From NCBI GenBank assembly GCA_009760855.2, contig WPIO01000018.1, positions 5,970,501 through 6,034,500 on the forward strand: DNA of 64,000 nucleotides. Direction: 5' to 3'. Source of the stretch: Cristatella mucedo (lineage: Eukaryota > Bryozoa > Phylactolaemata > Cristatellidae). The notes under the pieces were generated by a model, which saw nothing but the letters and a program-made list of their open reading frames with translations, made no database searches and was not told the DNA's origin. Shown here in pieces: positions 8,843-19,483 of the stretch. The position numbers and the translations under genes were made by a program. Position 1 is the stretch's first letter; each line of letters starts with the position of its first letter.

Positions 8843-9445
8843 TTAAGCAGTAGTAGTTGTAGTTGATGCAGTTGATGCAGTTGAAGTAGATGAAGCAGAT
8901 GTAGACGAAGATGAAGCAGTAGGACCAGTAGTTGTAGTTGCAGACGATGATGTTTCTGTAGTTCCAGCAAGACAACCTAGTGTTGCTTTTTGTCTAGCGC
9001 TTGTGCCGTCTGATGAGTCTGGTAGGATTGCATAACACTCGTCTTTAACATTACCTGAGATATCTGGTTTCATTCCGGATACACCAGAGATTACTGTCGA
9101 AATTCTTGAAGTTGACTGGCAATTTATGTAGTATAACCAGAAATTTCACCAGGAGTATCTAGAAGGTTATCAACTTTTGTTCTAACAGTAGAGTCTAGAT
9201 CAGAAGTAACTTGTGTAATGCCAGAACTAATTACTTGTTGTCCTTCCGCTTCACATTCATCTCGATAAAATTTCTTTACTGAATTGTCTTGTCATTACTG
9301 AAAAATCAGATTCAAGCGTTTGGGAGTCGTTAGCAGTCATTCTGGATTTGACAATACAGTCTACATAAGACTTTACAAGAGTTGCAGATGTAGCAAGACT
9401 AAGGTCAGAGATATCAGTTGTCTGTGTTGAAGTAGTTTTTGTCAT
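8843..9445 (-). pseudogene. Ser/Thr-rich small protein of the viral block, frameshifted
   Basis: The gene starts at the ATG at 9443-9445 (MTKTTSTQTTDISDLS), four bases overlapping the stop of the upstream gene. The first ~60 residues are in one frame. Coding then continues in a second frame (DECEAEGQQVISSG, TVRTKVDNLLDTPGE) and a third (MKPDISGNVKDECYAILPD), ending in a ~45-residue Ser/Thr/Ala low-complexity tail that stops at 8843. Two frameshifts are therefore needed and the original length would be near 200 residues. Cysteines recur (DCIVKS, DECEAE, DECYAI, LGCLAG). I do not recognise the family. Confidence 0.5.
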
Positions 9446-9762
9446 TCTCCTATACTTACTTTTTTAAATTTAACAAAATTAAAGGGAAGTAACAATTTGA
9501 CGTCAGGTTTTGTTTTTGAGGACTTTGACTTCTTTTCTGCTTCTGATAACATTGTATAAATCTTTTTTCGATATTCCATTAGTTTATCACATGTTTCGCA
9601 GATTTCTACAAGAATACTAGTAAACGAACTATCTAATTCAGGAATAAGTTTATCTAGTGAATGCTTAAAAATTCTTTGACCAACTCCTTAAGGTTTTTGT
9701 GGACAAGTTTTAATAGCCATTTCTCTAGATTGCTCACAACTTATAATTCTTGAGGTATCCAT
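9442..9762 (-). pseudogene. Small helical protein, one in-frame stop
   Basis: One frame runs 106 codons from the ATG at 9760-9762 (MDTSRIISCEQSREMA) to a TGA at 9442-9444, interrupted only by a TAA near residue 25. After the stop the protein is predicted helical, with HSLDKLIPELDSSFTSILVE, CETCDKLMEYRKKIYTM and a lysine-rich end. Its terminal TGA overlaps the ATG of the next gene as ATGA, which is typical of compact viral or prokaryote-like gene packing. No family is recognised. Confidence 0.5.
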
Positions 9763-9976
9763 TTCTATATAATAAATAATTTTTTTCAAATTCATCTTCT
9801 TCCTAAGTATAGGGATATTGTGTTTCTTCATCAAAGCAAAAGGCTTGTTCAGAGTCATCTTCGGTTTCAGTTTCTTCATCTTCTCGATTGTAATCAGGAT
9901 CATCATTGGTATCATCTGTATCCATTTCATGTTCATCTTCACTTGAAAATTCGACTTTAATTTGCATTGTATTCAT
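9734..9976 (-). pseudogene. Short highly acidic protein
   Basis: The ATG at 9974-9976 opens a strongly acidic frame (FSSEDEHEMDTDDTNDDPD, then EDEETETEDDSEQ). It reaches a TAG at 9803-9805 after 57 residues. The same frame continues acidic (EEDEFEKNYLLYRN) to a TGA at 9734, overlapping the next gene's start by 29 bp. Either the TAG is the natural end or it is a decay mutation. Acidic proteins of this kind can act as DNA mimics or assembly factors, but nothing specific supports that here. Confidence 0.5.
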
Positions 9977-10000
9977 CTCTATAATAGTAAATTTTTCTCA

Positions 10001-10180
10001 TTAAAATAAAATTATTCCTACTTCTTTTACTATCATCTCCTCTCTCATTTTCTCATACTCCCCTTCAATTTTTAAGTCATGCATTTCTTCAGTTATTTCT
10101 CTTAAATCATGCACAATTTGAACTTGTATTGTTTCATCATGTTTTGGTCTTGAGCGATCTGTATGTTTTCGTTTAGGCAT
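10001..10180 (-). CDS. 59-residue charged helical protein
   Basis: An intact short frame begins MPKRKHTDRSRPKHDE, basic at first, then becomes an acidic helix (LREITEEMHDLKIEGEYEKMREE). It follows the polymerase remnant on the same strand and is in frame with it, because no stop survives between them. The start is therefore a judgement based on the ATG at 10178-10180 and the change in composition. Its stop is 25 bp from the acidic gene's start. A small coiled-coil or DNA-binding role is possible. The family is not recognised. Confidence 0.45.
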   Translation of the reverse strand: MPKRKHTDRSRPKHDETIQVQIVHDLREITEEMHDLKIEGEYEKMREEMIVKEVGIILF

Positions 10181-12879
10181 CTGTATATAAATATTTTTCT
10201 TACATTCCAAACATTTTCCACCACTCTCTTTTATTTTATAATGGCCATAAGCATAACTGTCGCGTCCCCAGTCTAACCTGTAGCATCTTGAGTCAAATGC
10301 GGATAGTGCTTTCTTAGTTTGTTTAATAGTATAAATTATATGATTCCTTGTTTGAAATCTAGATTGACAACAATAGACATTAAATCCTGTTCTAAGACAA
10401 CCTATGTAATCTTCACGTGTCAAACATTTTTAACTACTTTTTTAGTTCCCTTAGCTTTTTTTGCTGATGACTTAACTTGTATTCTATCCTTTGTTGCTAT
10501 AATTATTTGCATTGAATAAAGTTTGGATCTTAGGAAAACTCCCTCATCAAGTACTACAGATGTTTCTATCATATCTCCTTTCTTATCTCTAACATAAACT
10601 TTTGTTTCTGGATCAATAGTAACTTTTTCTGCAACCTCATCTTCAAATTTACTTATGCTTCCTTTATTTTCTTTTATTATGTCCTCGAATCCTTCTGCAT
10701 TCCATATTTCTTGATTTCTAGGGTAACCAAATAAATCTAAATAATTTGCAAAGTCTTCATAAACAATTTCTTTATTTATTTTCATAACTAGTTCATCTGT
10801 ACTCGTGTAAGTAAGTATTATTTTATCACCGTAATAATCCTTCATTGCATTATAATATAAATCTTGCATTCTTAACATTGATATTTCTAGAATATTAAAC
10901 CCTTAATAAATTGTTTTATTAAGACAAATCTCTGTTTTTTTGTTTCTATTCCAATTAAATCTTGATTGAATATTCTTGCATCTTTAAATCTTGCACTTAT
11001 ACTCTTTTATCAGATAACGTAATATCTTCTTCAAACTTTATATTAAACAACTCTATATAAACACTTTCCCTAAAACTTTCCATTGTTTTACAACAGAAGG
11101 CATTATTCTTTAATTTATAATATTCCTTTTCAAAGTCATTGTTTACCTCTTTTTTTTTGCCTTGTTGTCAAGTATGTATCCGCTGAGCCAACTGCTCTGA
11201 GGAAAACTCATTTCTCTATGCACTTTAGTTAAAACATAACCCCACTCCAAAGCAAGTTGTAAGTTTCTATAACGAATAGTATCTTTCACTTTTGGTTCTA
11301 AATCAGCAATTAGTTTCTCTACTTTACTCTCATATCGATTAATTTCTCCTTTTCATTGTTTACTAAAGTACTTTCTTGGTACTGTGAATACTCTTCTTTT
11401 TCAACTTTCCTCTTATTAGGTAAATGAGGATAATCAGAATAAATATCATGTAAATCTTTTGGACAAAGCACATCAATCTCCAGAGCATAACCAGTTTTTG
11501 AATTTTCTTTAATTACAAATATTGTTTGCCTCGTAAAAGATTCAACTTGTTTCTGATCCAAGAGACGAAAAGTTGACGTTGGTAAGTGTTGAGTCATTGC
11601 TGTTGAATATAGAGCATTGGCATCTTTATAAAAGTAACCAACTGTTTTCTTTTGTTTCACCAAAATTAGAAGCCATTTCATTATTAGCCTTAACGTGACG
11701 GCAAGAGGCTTGTGTTATTCCTCCTCGAATAGCCTTCTCACAGAAATCAAAATGTTCGAAACTTGTTAATAAATCTAACCTTACTTTTGAATATCTTAAA
11801 CCAGCACACCAAGTTGAACCGGGAGCAGTAAAGAAATTCTCTTTATCAATATCGTCAATTCTCTTAGATAAATGTCTAAAATCTTTTTCGCTAATACCCT
11901 CATCATTCAAAGAACTATAGAAGCACTTTCTGTCTGGAAGTCTATTTTCATCTAACTTTGAAAACAAATGAACATACTCATAAGGAAAAATTCCATTTTC
12001 GGTTAGCAGTTCAAATTCTTCGTTTGTTAACATTGAAAAATATTCTCTTGTTTGTTCTCAAGTTTTACCTGATTTAACAACGTTCTTAACTAAATCTGCT
12101 AATCCATTGTTAAGTAAATTGAAGTGAATCTCTAAAACTCAACGAACCTATTTCTACATGTATATACTTCTCCATGTTGTTTGCTATCACATTCTTTTTT
12201 AATCTTTGATTTAGAATTTTCTGGACTAATAAACGAGCATCATAGCCTTTAAATTGTGAGTAAACACAGGTAGCTTAAATCTAACAGCAATTATACTTAC
12301 ATTTACACCTAGCATGAGCAGCTCCGCGGTACTTTCCGGTAAGGTGGCAATGATCTAAAACTTTGTATTGGTCTAAGTTAAATTGCAAATATAGCAAGTA
12401 GTAGCAGAACTAAACTCTTTGTACTCATCTTCTGTCGTGGTACTATAATCAAATTTCTTATATTTAGGAATAATTTCTTTCACCTCTTTCTTAATAGAAG
12501 CAACTTCATCTAGCAAGCTCCTAAGTAATTCTCTAACATTATTTGTTCCATTAAATAATTTAAAACTTTTAATGTGCCCATTATAATCAATAATGACATA
12601 CGATCATAAGGTATGTGTTTTTGAAAAGTTCCATCTTGAATATTATTATCTTCTTTGTCAATTTTTCTTACATTACTCAATAGACATTTGAAATCTGCAT
12701 ATGCAACATAGGGACACCATAAAGTTTTTGAATACTCTCTGAAGTAACAAAGATTACCTGTTCCGTCTTTTCTATCTTTGCTTCTGGCACCCTAGCTCTT
12801 GACTTTCCAATTTTCCTCTTTTTAAAACTTCACTGTGTGAATCAAATTTATTTTTTGAATTAAATCTACACTAACATAT

Positions 12880-13664
12880 TCAGGGGATGTTCTGATGCAG
12901 GTCGGGAGGGAGTTCCAGGCTGTGGGAGCATACGAGCTAAATGCACGGTCTCCAAAGGATTTAAGGTTTGTACGAGGTATTTCTAGACTGTTGGATTCCG
13001 AAAAGCGAGTGGTACGATGCTTTGCCTGATGGGGTAGTATATCTGAAAGATAGGCTGGAGCCATAGAATGAAGAGACCTAAAAGTGAGTGACAAAACCTT
13101 GAAGTCAATCCGTTGCTTGACTGGTAGCCAGTGCAGGTCGGCGAGAAGTGGAGTAATGTGGCAACTGCGACGCTCACGACAGACAAGCCTAGCTGCAGAG
13201 TTTTGCACCAGCTGCAATCGCCTGATCGCACATGCTGGTAGGCCTGTAAGCAGTGAGTTGCAGAAGTCGAGACGAGATGTCACGAATGCATGGACCAACT
13301 TGGACGTGGTATCCTTATCTAAACAAGCCCTAATTTTAGCAATGTTATGAAGCTGAAAATAGGCTGATTTGACTGTGGAGCTGATGTGGTCGTCTAACGA
13401 GAGGTCGCTTTGGAATATGACACCTAGATTTCGAGCTGATGCAACTGGAGATATGCTGGCAGAGCCAATTTTGAAAGTCAGCCTTTCCAATTTCTGAATA
13501 ACACTAGGTTTGCCCATAACTAGTAAGTTAGTTTTATCATCGTTTAGTTTTAGAAAATTTGCTGCCATCCATGATCGGATGTCATCAATGCATGCAGCAA
13601 GTGAGTTGAGAGAATTTGAGGTGCTCGAAGGCTGGGAGGGATCAAAGCAAAGGTACAACTGATT
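12880..13664 (-). mobile_element. Internal LINE fragment inside the polymerase gene
   Basis: The minus strand stays open through the LINE ORF from LYLCFDPSQPSS past MAANFLKLNDDKTN to NSLPTCIRTSP. The fragment then passes directly into polymerase sequence, so the usual 3' UTR, hairpin and tail are missing. A copy lacking its 3' end is unusual for target-primed insertion and implies a later deletion or rearrangement. Confidence 0.88.
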
Positions 13665-13837
13665 TTACAAGTTAATTGTATACCATGTCCTTTTGAACTT
13701 CTGCACAGTCCTTTAAAATTTCTAATGATAAAAAATGCGAGTTTGTCTTCTCTTCATTACTAAAGAGTAATAGGTCAAGATGTTTTTCTTTTTCTTCATT
13801 AAAAACTATCACTTGGACTTGGACTTTTATGATATCT

Positions 13838-14622
13838 TCAGCTTCATAACATTGCCAAAATTCGGGCTTGTTTAGATAAGGATACCATGTCTAAGTTGGT
13901 CCGTGCATTCGTGACATCTCGTCTCGACTTCTGCAACTCACTGCTTACTGGCCTACCGGCATGTGCGATCAGGCGATTGCAGCTGGTGCAAAAACTCCGC
14001 AGCTAGGCCTGTCTGTCGTGAGCGTCGCTGTTGCCACAGTACTCCACTTCTCGCCGACCTGCACTGGCTATCAGTCAAGCAACGGATTGACTTCAAGGTT
14101 TTGTCGCTCACTTTTAGGTCCCTTCATTCTATGGCTCCAGCCTATCTCTCCGACATACTCCCCCATCAGGCCAAGCATCGTACCACCCGCTTTTCGGAAT
14201 CCAACAGTCTACAAATACCTCGTACAAACCTCAAATCCTTTGGAGACCGTGCATTTAGTTCGTATGCTCCCAAAGCCTGGAACTCCCTCCCGGTCTGCAT
14301 CAGAACATCCCCTGACCTGACCACATTTAAAAGGAACCTAAAAACACACCTATTTAGGAGAGCATCTAGTGGGTCCCTGTGATTCGTCCTTCACGCGCTT
14401 ATGCGTGCTGACACTGTGCATGCTGCCACTAACTACATTTGCATGCCGACCCTGTGCATGTCACCCCTAACCATGTTATTCATTTTATTTGTTTTTTAAG
14501 CATGATTTTACTTACCATTTAATTGCATTTCCCTTTGCAGCAAATGTAAAGCGCCTAGAAAGAGATTAAGTTCTCTGAGGGCGCTTTATCAAGTACATTA
14601 TTATTACTATTATTATTATCAC
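13838..14622 (+). mobile_element. LINE 3' portion inside the polymerase gene, (TTA)n-tailed
   Basis: The copy starts at the codons for QLHNIAKIRACLDKD, continues through the ORF end (FGDRAFSSYAPKAWNSLPV), then the 3' UTR, the hairpin at 14550-14588 and a TTA tail. One frame change is visible near 13990. It lies opposite in orientation to the LINE fragment at 12880, with 173 bp of polymerase coding sequence between them. Confidence 0.92.
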
Positions 14623-15207
14623 ATTCAAAAACGTTTATTGTGATGTTAATTAATTCTGCTAAGATAGGAATATTACTTGCACTTTCTTGAGAGGGGTAAC
14701 CCTACCTTAAATTAAATAATTCTTCCAATCTAGGTATAAAATGATAATATTGCTCAGATATTATTGCTTTTAGATCAGCAATTGATTCTGGATGATTGTC
14801 CCTCCAATGTAAAAATCTTAATACACACCATAAAGCACTGCAATTATCTGACTCGTTCTTTATATTCACATCTCTTCTTTTCTAATAAAACTGGCATTGG
14901 TGAATACCTTCCTCCAAACCAAAGTCTAAAAAAATTAACTTTGCATACAAAGCCTTTATTCCTACTAAACTCCAACTAGATCCTTTCTCTAACCACTCCT
15001 TAACTGATTTCCTGAAAGAAACATCTTGCATTCTAATTATTGTATCAACATCAGAGATTTTATTAATTTTAGAATTACTTTTTCCAGCAAATGGTTGGTA
15101 GCTATAAGAACCATCCTTACTAGCTAGAATAGGAGGAACAACCATTGTTAATTTTAAATAACTTTTAGTTTTAAGTAACTCCTTAATTAGTATCTTTCAT
15201 CCTTGGC

Positions 15208-15564
15208 TTATCTATCAAAGTCGACTTCATTTTTATCAAATCCTACATACTCATAATCCCTGAACTTTTCATCAGAAGAAACACGGCCTAAAAACCAATC
15301 TGTCTCTTTAATCTTCATGAATCCTCTCTTTCAAAAGACCAGCCTTTATTCTTTATCTCTTTTTTATTAATGGGAACTTCTAACTTTGTATTAGGAATTG
15401 TCCGCAAACTAGCTATCATAGCATCTAAACTAGCCTATGAAAAGGGATATTTTGGAAGAAGACATGTTCTCCTTCTAAATTCTTCTCTCATACGCTTTGC
15501 ATGCTCTCCAAACTTTACGTCCTTCCCCCGCATAAAATTATCATTTTCTAAGACATTTATATAA
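15208..15564 (-). pseudogene. Unidentified gene upstream of the polymerase, broken
   Basis: On the minus strand a frame with MRGKDVKFGEHAKRMREEFR and IPNTKLEVPINKKEI is interrupted by stops. Coding then continues in another frame as DWFLGRVSSDEKFRDYEYV and GFDKNEVDFDR, ending with TAA at 15208-15210. That end is 63 bp before the polymerase start on the same strand, so it may have been the preceding gene of the same cluster. I do not recognise the family. Confidence 0.42.
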
Positions 15565-15637
15565 TATAAAAAATTCTTTAAATTAAATTAAGTCATAAAG
15601 AACACAAAATAATATTGAAATAAGCAAGCTTAAATAG

Positions 15638-15762
15638 AGTAGTATGTTTGTGGACTTTATTGAGACAGGGACGCGACCGAGCACGAGACAATCAAACGAA
15701 GTGAAATTGGTGATGTGCGACTGTCGTGCCCTAGGCTACATAAAGTTCAAAAACATACTACT
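15638..15762. repeat. Small foldback element (MITE-like)
   Basis: The ends form an imperfect inverted repeat of about 23 bp: AGTAGTATGTTTGTGGACTT at the left, and AGTAGTATGTTTTTGAACTT when the right end is read on the minus strand. The 125-bp unit has partly complementary inner arms (GGGACGCGACCGAGCACGAG against GGGCACGACAGTCGCAC). It lies just outside the last AT-rich viral-like coding and against a LINE tail. No clear target duplication is visible. Confidence 0.6.
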
Positions 15763-15763
15763 T

Positions 15764-15917
15764 CGCCTCTAACCGTATTATGCTCGTTCTCATTGAGCAT
15801 GCTACCCCTAACCGTTCGATCATGATTCCTTTTCCGAAAATGTAAAGTGCCTGGAAAGAGGCTAAGTTCTCTAGAGGAGCTAAAAAATTGTATTATTATT
15901 GTTATAACTATTATTAA
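15764..15917 (+). mobile_element. LINE 3' UTR and tail
   Basis: Diverged 3' UTR (the CTAACCG...GATCATG region), then hairpin-type sequence TGTAAAGTGCCTGGAAAGAG, a degenerated second arm and an ATT-rich tail. Confidence 0.7.
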
Positions 15918-15985
15918 GAGAATTTAATCTCTCTGCAGACATTCAACATATGCCACAGGACTCGAGCCCATGACCTTGGTCTTTA
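15918..15985 (-). repeat. SINE family A fragment
   Basis: AGAATTTAATCTCT tail sequence is followed by CAGGACTCGAGCCCATGACC, a B box on the minus strand. The head is cut off by the adjoining microsatellite. Confidence 0.5.
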
Positions 15986-16142
15986 GACTCTCTTTTACTC
16001 TCTCTGTCTGTCTGTCTGTCTGTCTCTCTGTCTTTCTTACTGTCTGTCTTTCTTTCTGTCTGTCTGTCTATCTGTCTTTCTGTCTGCCTTTCTGTCTGTC
16101 TGTCTGTCTTTCTGTCTGTCTCTCTTTCTGTCTGTCTGTCTT

Positions 16143-16185
<43 letters not shown>

Positions 16186-16379
16186 TTCTTTCTGTCTTTC
16201 TTTCTGTCTTTCTTTCTGTCTGTCTTTCTGTCTGTCTGTCTTTCTGTCCGTCCGTTCGTCCGTCTGTCTCCCTCTCTCCCTCTCTCCCTCTCTCCCTCTC
16301 TCCCTCTCTCCCTCTCTCCCTCTCTCCCTCTCTCCCTCTCTCCCTCTCTCCCTCTCTCTCTCCCTCTCTCCCTCTCTCC

Positions 16380-16477
<98 letters not shown>

Positions 16478-16478
16478 T

Positions 16479-16545
<67 letters not shown>
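15986..16545. repeat. Compound microsatellite (CTGT/CTTT), (CTCTCCC), (CT)
   Basis: Three zones follow one another: CTGT/CTTT tetranucleotides to about 16260, CTCTCCC-type heptads to about 16390, then an almost pure CT tract to 16545. Open frames across it are compositional. Confidence 0.97.
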
Positions 16546-16548
<3 letters not shown>

Positions 16549-19290
16549 ACAAAGCTGCTGCAACCCATCCGGTGCTTGTACTCTACATGTACATGTCCTC
16601 TTTGACTACTATGCACGACGTTTTAAACGTTTCCTTCAGACAACCATCTTCTGATCATCATGCTCGATCCCAGTCCAGGGTGGTGCAGGGCAGCGATAGC
16701 TCACTAGCTGGCTGCTGATCCTTCTAGCTTCCTGGTTCTGTCGAGACTGGACAGCTGCAGTTCGGTTTTGTCAGGGCTACCGAGAAAACCCACTGAGCCT
16801 CGACGGCTTGCGATGAATATGACTGCAAGGCTGGCTAGCGAATCCGAGAATCCGTCCGTCGTGAATCTTCTTTGCCAAAAAAGCTGCGATGGCTCCAGCT
16901 TGATCAGTGGAAACCGAGGGAAATTCTCACTCTGACACGCGAGGCCCGACATGGCTTTTTCATCACTAATACCTAGCTGAGCTGTGCTGCCCCTTCGTGT
17001 CCGTCTCGCCCCCTCGTGCTCTCAGGACCTCTCTGTACAATATACTGGCTGTCCGTTTATTTCGCTCTTAATTAAGCACTCGTTTACAATTGGTCAAGTC
17101 GTGGGCGTGTCACTACCGAGGGTCAAGGCTGCTTGCAATCGCTGCACGGTCTCGACCGGCCACGACACGTGCGACAAGCCAGCAAGCAACAAGCTTAAAT
17201 CAGACTCGTCTGCAGCTGCAGCTAAGTGGTTGTCTGCAGCCTCGGCCTACCTCCAGATCCAAGATTAAGCCCAGACTCTCATTCAGGTCGTTAGGCACGG
17301 CACTGCTAATCTCATCGAGTCTTTCTAAACCCGAAGGCGATCGCATTGTTCCAGTGCCAAGAACGGCAGCGGCTCTAGCTACCACTTAGCGCTGCGCCTT
17401 AAGCAGCACAGCGCATGCAGCAGCATCGCCCACATGCAGCCACAATTGTTGGCGGCTGCAGCCTCAGCCTCAGGCTGCGCCTGGCTGCCACCTTCGAGCC
17501 CGGGTTTGTCGGCTGCAGGTCTTGTGTAGCAGCAGCAGCAGCTTCATAGGCTTGGCGAAGCACCCACAGCAAGTTTCTTTCTAGCCGGATTTATTGTCGA
17601 CTTCGCTTCTTGCGCAGCATGACTCGTCCGTTCTCGTCCGCGCAGCATGACTCACCAGGCAGGCACTGACTGAGCATGCTCGGAGGGGGGCCCAGTGGTA
17701 AAGCCCAGCTCCAAGCGCCGGCCGATCTGCCCCGAGCTCGACTTTGGATTTGCCGTGCCGGCAGATATCGGGCGAGCGTCAGCTGGTCTGTTGCACTTAG
17801 TCGCGTGGAACTTGGTCGTCGAAACGCATGCAAAGCCGAACGCAAAGTCCGTGCGGGACACACAGCACGACAGAACCAGCAGCAGCAGCAGCGCTGATCT
17901 AGCTTGAGCCTAGTCCCCTTAGCTTCCCACGTTTTCTAAATATGCAGCGGATCTAGCACGTGAGAGCCCTGCGATCAGCGGTGACCGCCCTGGGTGGACT
18001 GGGCAGTCAGCTAAGCAGACGGATTTCGTGGGGCAACCTTGCACGGCACCGTGGCCGGCTGGCTGGCTGTAGGATCGCTGTCGCAGCACAGGCCACTTGG
18101 CTAGACATCCGGGTGAGCCTCGAAGTGACTGTCGTTGGCACTAGCAAGCACTGCCATTCGCCGTACCTGCAGATGTGTCGCCGATGCATTCAAGACAAGT
18201 TGGGTGTCTGCAGTCGTCAGTGGTATTACCTGTCAGTGGCAGGCGCTGGCAGGGGCTGCACGTAAGAAGGCACTGCAGCAGCTTCCGTGACTAAATCAGC
18301 AAGCGCTGGTGTGCGCAGCACAGCGACCGGCTCGTTTCCGCATAGACTGACCTGCACAGGTAATTTAGCCCACTATCGTGAACAGAATCAAAACCATGCA
18401 GCAGCAGCATCAGCAGCACAAACCTGTCTACATTTATGTACGATACACACTTTTCTCTAGCAAAGCTAGAAGCCAAATAGAGTTCATGTTGGTTGGCTTA
18501 AGAGTCTATTACAGTATATAACGGCAGAGAAGCCTTAGCAAACAATTACCTCCCGCTGGGAATCGTATATTCAGCATTCCTGTCATAGTATAACTATAGG
18601 CAACTATAGAGTTACTTCCTGCACAGCCTCGGGTTCTGAGAATTAGTTACCTCGAGCTAAGAAATAACAGAGCCAGAAATTAACACAGATTAATGCACGT
18701 CGACTTATTGCCCTGCTCTACTATCGTCCGAATATTTAAATAAAGTTCCTGGATTTAATATTAGATAAAAGCTTAAATTTAAATTAAATTTAAATTTGAG
18801 GCTCCTGGATTCGAGCTGCTTCCTTCCAAGCTGATTCGTTTACCGGTAGCTAGCTTCACCAATATCCGGTCACCGCGTTGGCAAGGTCTAGCGCCCAGTT
18901 GCTTGTGCAGGCAACTGGGCACAGATAACTGAAGCCTACTCGGCAGGTCTCTACATTGATTATATGAAGGATTTTATACCCTGACTGGTATCAATGATTA
19001 ACATCCCAGCCCATGAAGGGTAACGAAACTGCAGACATAAATCGATTGCCTGAGCTAGATGCAAAATTTAGCTAAAAAAAACGTCATGAATTATATTTCA
19101 CTCATAAAAAGTGTCGAGCCCATTCGGATATGTTCTGCTGAGACGTGATATGTGATATGATAGCAGAGAGCTGTAGTAGATGAAAACTTCCGAATTTAAC
19201 TCCTGAAAAAATATCCTATCATAAAATCACTTTAAAAGGACATTATAATAACAATAATGATAATAAGATGTTTCTTTACTGCCTTAAATG
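16546..19290. other. Long stretch without recognisable gene
   Basis: No coding family, RNA gene or known repeat is evident in about 2.7 kb. CAG/CTG-rich patches occur at 17400-17560 and 17870. A short perfect hairpin with 10-bp arms (GCCCAGTTGC at 18893 and GCAACTGGGC at 18911) lies next to a diverged tRNA-like patch at 18800. The sequence becomes AT-richer after 18480. Confidence 0.5.
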
Positions 19291-19294
19291 TGAT

Positions 19295-19468
19295 AGAGGT
19301 GCCGAGACACCGCTGGCTGCTAGCGCAGTGATTCAGGCCTAGTTCTAACCGGACATGGAAGCCGCACATGACTTTTGTAAAGCCAGCATAGCCAGCGAGC
19401 CGTGGAAACAGACTGTCATTTCGAACGACTACTTGCTTGCCCCTATCGAGCGGTGTCTCGGCACCTCT
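19295..19468. repeat. Inverted repeat with perfect 20-bp arms
   Basis: AGAGGTGCCGAGACACCGCT at 19295-19314 is exactly complementary to 19449-19468, with 134 bp between. The right arm touches the GA microsatellite. It could be a small foldback element. Confidence 0.75.
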
Positions 19469-19483
19469 GCCTCTGCAGCTAGC

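Larger units (their letters stand above)
10232..15145 (-). pseudogene. polB: Family-B DNA polymerase (organellar/viral, protein-primed type), broken
   Basis: Without its two LINE insertions the gene spans about 3.3 kb, near 1100 codons, the normal size for this polymerase family. In order on the minus strand I see an N-terminal region (15145-14630); the Exo I motif as YADFKCLL (about 12690), where the usual acidic residue after Phe is Lys; the family's metal-binding signature C-x2-C (about 12390) followed by DHCHLTGKYRGAAH (about 12330); and an Exo II-like SLSFRDSLQF (about 12130). These are followed by FPYEYVHLF, an FTAPG block, motif A as DANALYSTAMTQ (about 11610), motif B as KLKNNAFCCK (about 11105) with the Tyr-Gly pair replaced, motif C as YTSTDEL (about 10800) with the first Asp replaced by Ser, and C-terminal SKLYSM and AYGHYKI. 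The sequence between the two middle blocks is too short to hold Exo III. Frameshifts lie near 11650, 12110, 12380 and 14860, with further stops near 10900-11000 and a TGA near 12065. It would have replicated the element's genome and is now dead. Confidence 0.92.
643..15600. mobile_element. Endogenous DNA-virus-like block, decayed and interrupted
   Basis: This AT-rich stretch differs sharply in base composition from its flanks and carries gene types typical of DNA viruses and virus-like transposons. These are an HNH/AP2 endonuclease, three fibre-like proteins with DP-x-DA-type repeats, a family-B DNA polymerase of the organellar/viral (protein-primed) kind, and small overlapping genes. All longer genes are broken by frameshifts and stops. 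LINEs and SINEs inserted later at 1350, 4229, 8341, 12880 and 13838. A GC-richer segment (4947-7540) divides it, so two separate fragments are possible. The polymerase type recalls Maverick/Polinton, adintovirus and related elements, but I found no capsid, ATPase, protease or integrase, so the lineage is left open. The outer ends are not defined: the left end is cut by a LINE and the right end fades near a small foldback repeat. Confidence 0.72.

Noticed and set aside
643-12070. In-frame TAA and TAG codons within otherwise open viral frames, hinting at a reassigned genetic code
   Set aside because: TGA also occurs in frame (about 12065), frameshifts are frequent in the same genes, and catalytic residues are lost. 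Ordinary pseudogene decay explains the stops.
15943-16616. Long open frames over CT/GA microsatellites here and at 19232-20182, 26851-27261, 40586-41270 and 54149-54786
   Set aside because: They are simple translations of dinucleotide or tetranucleotide repeats (Ser-Leu, Arg-Glu), open in several frames on both strands.
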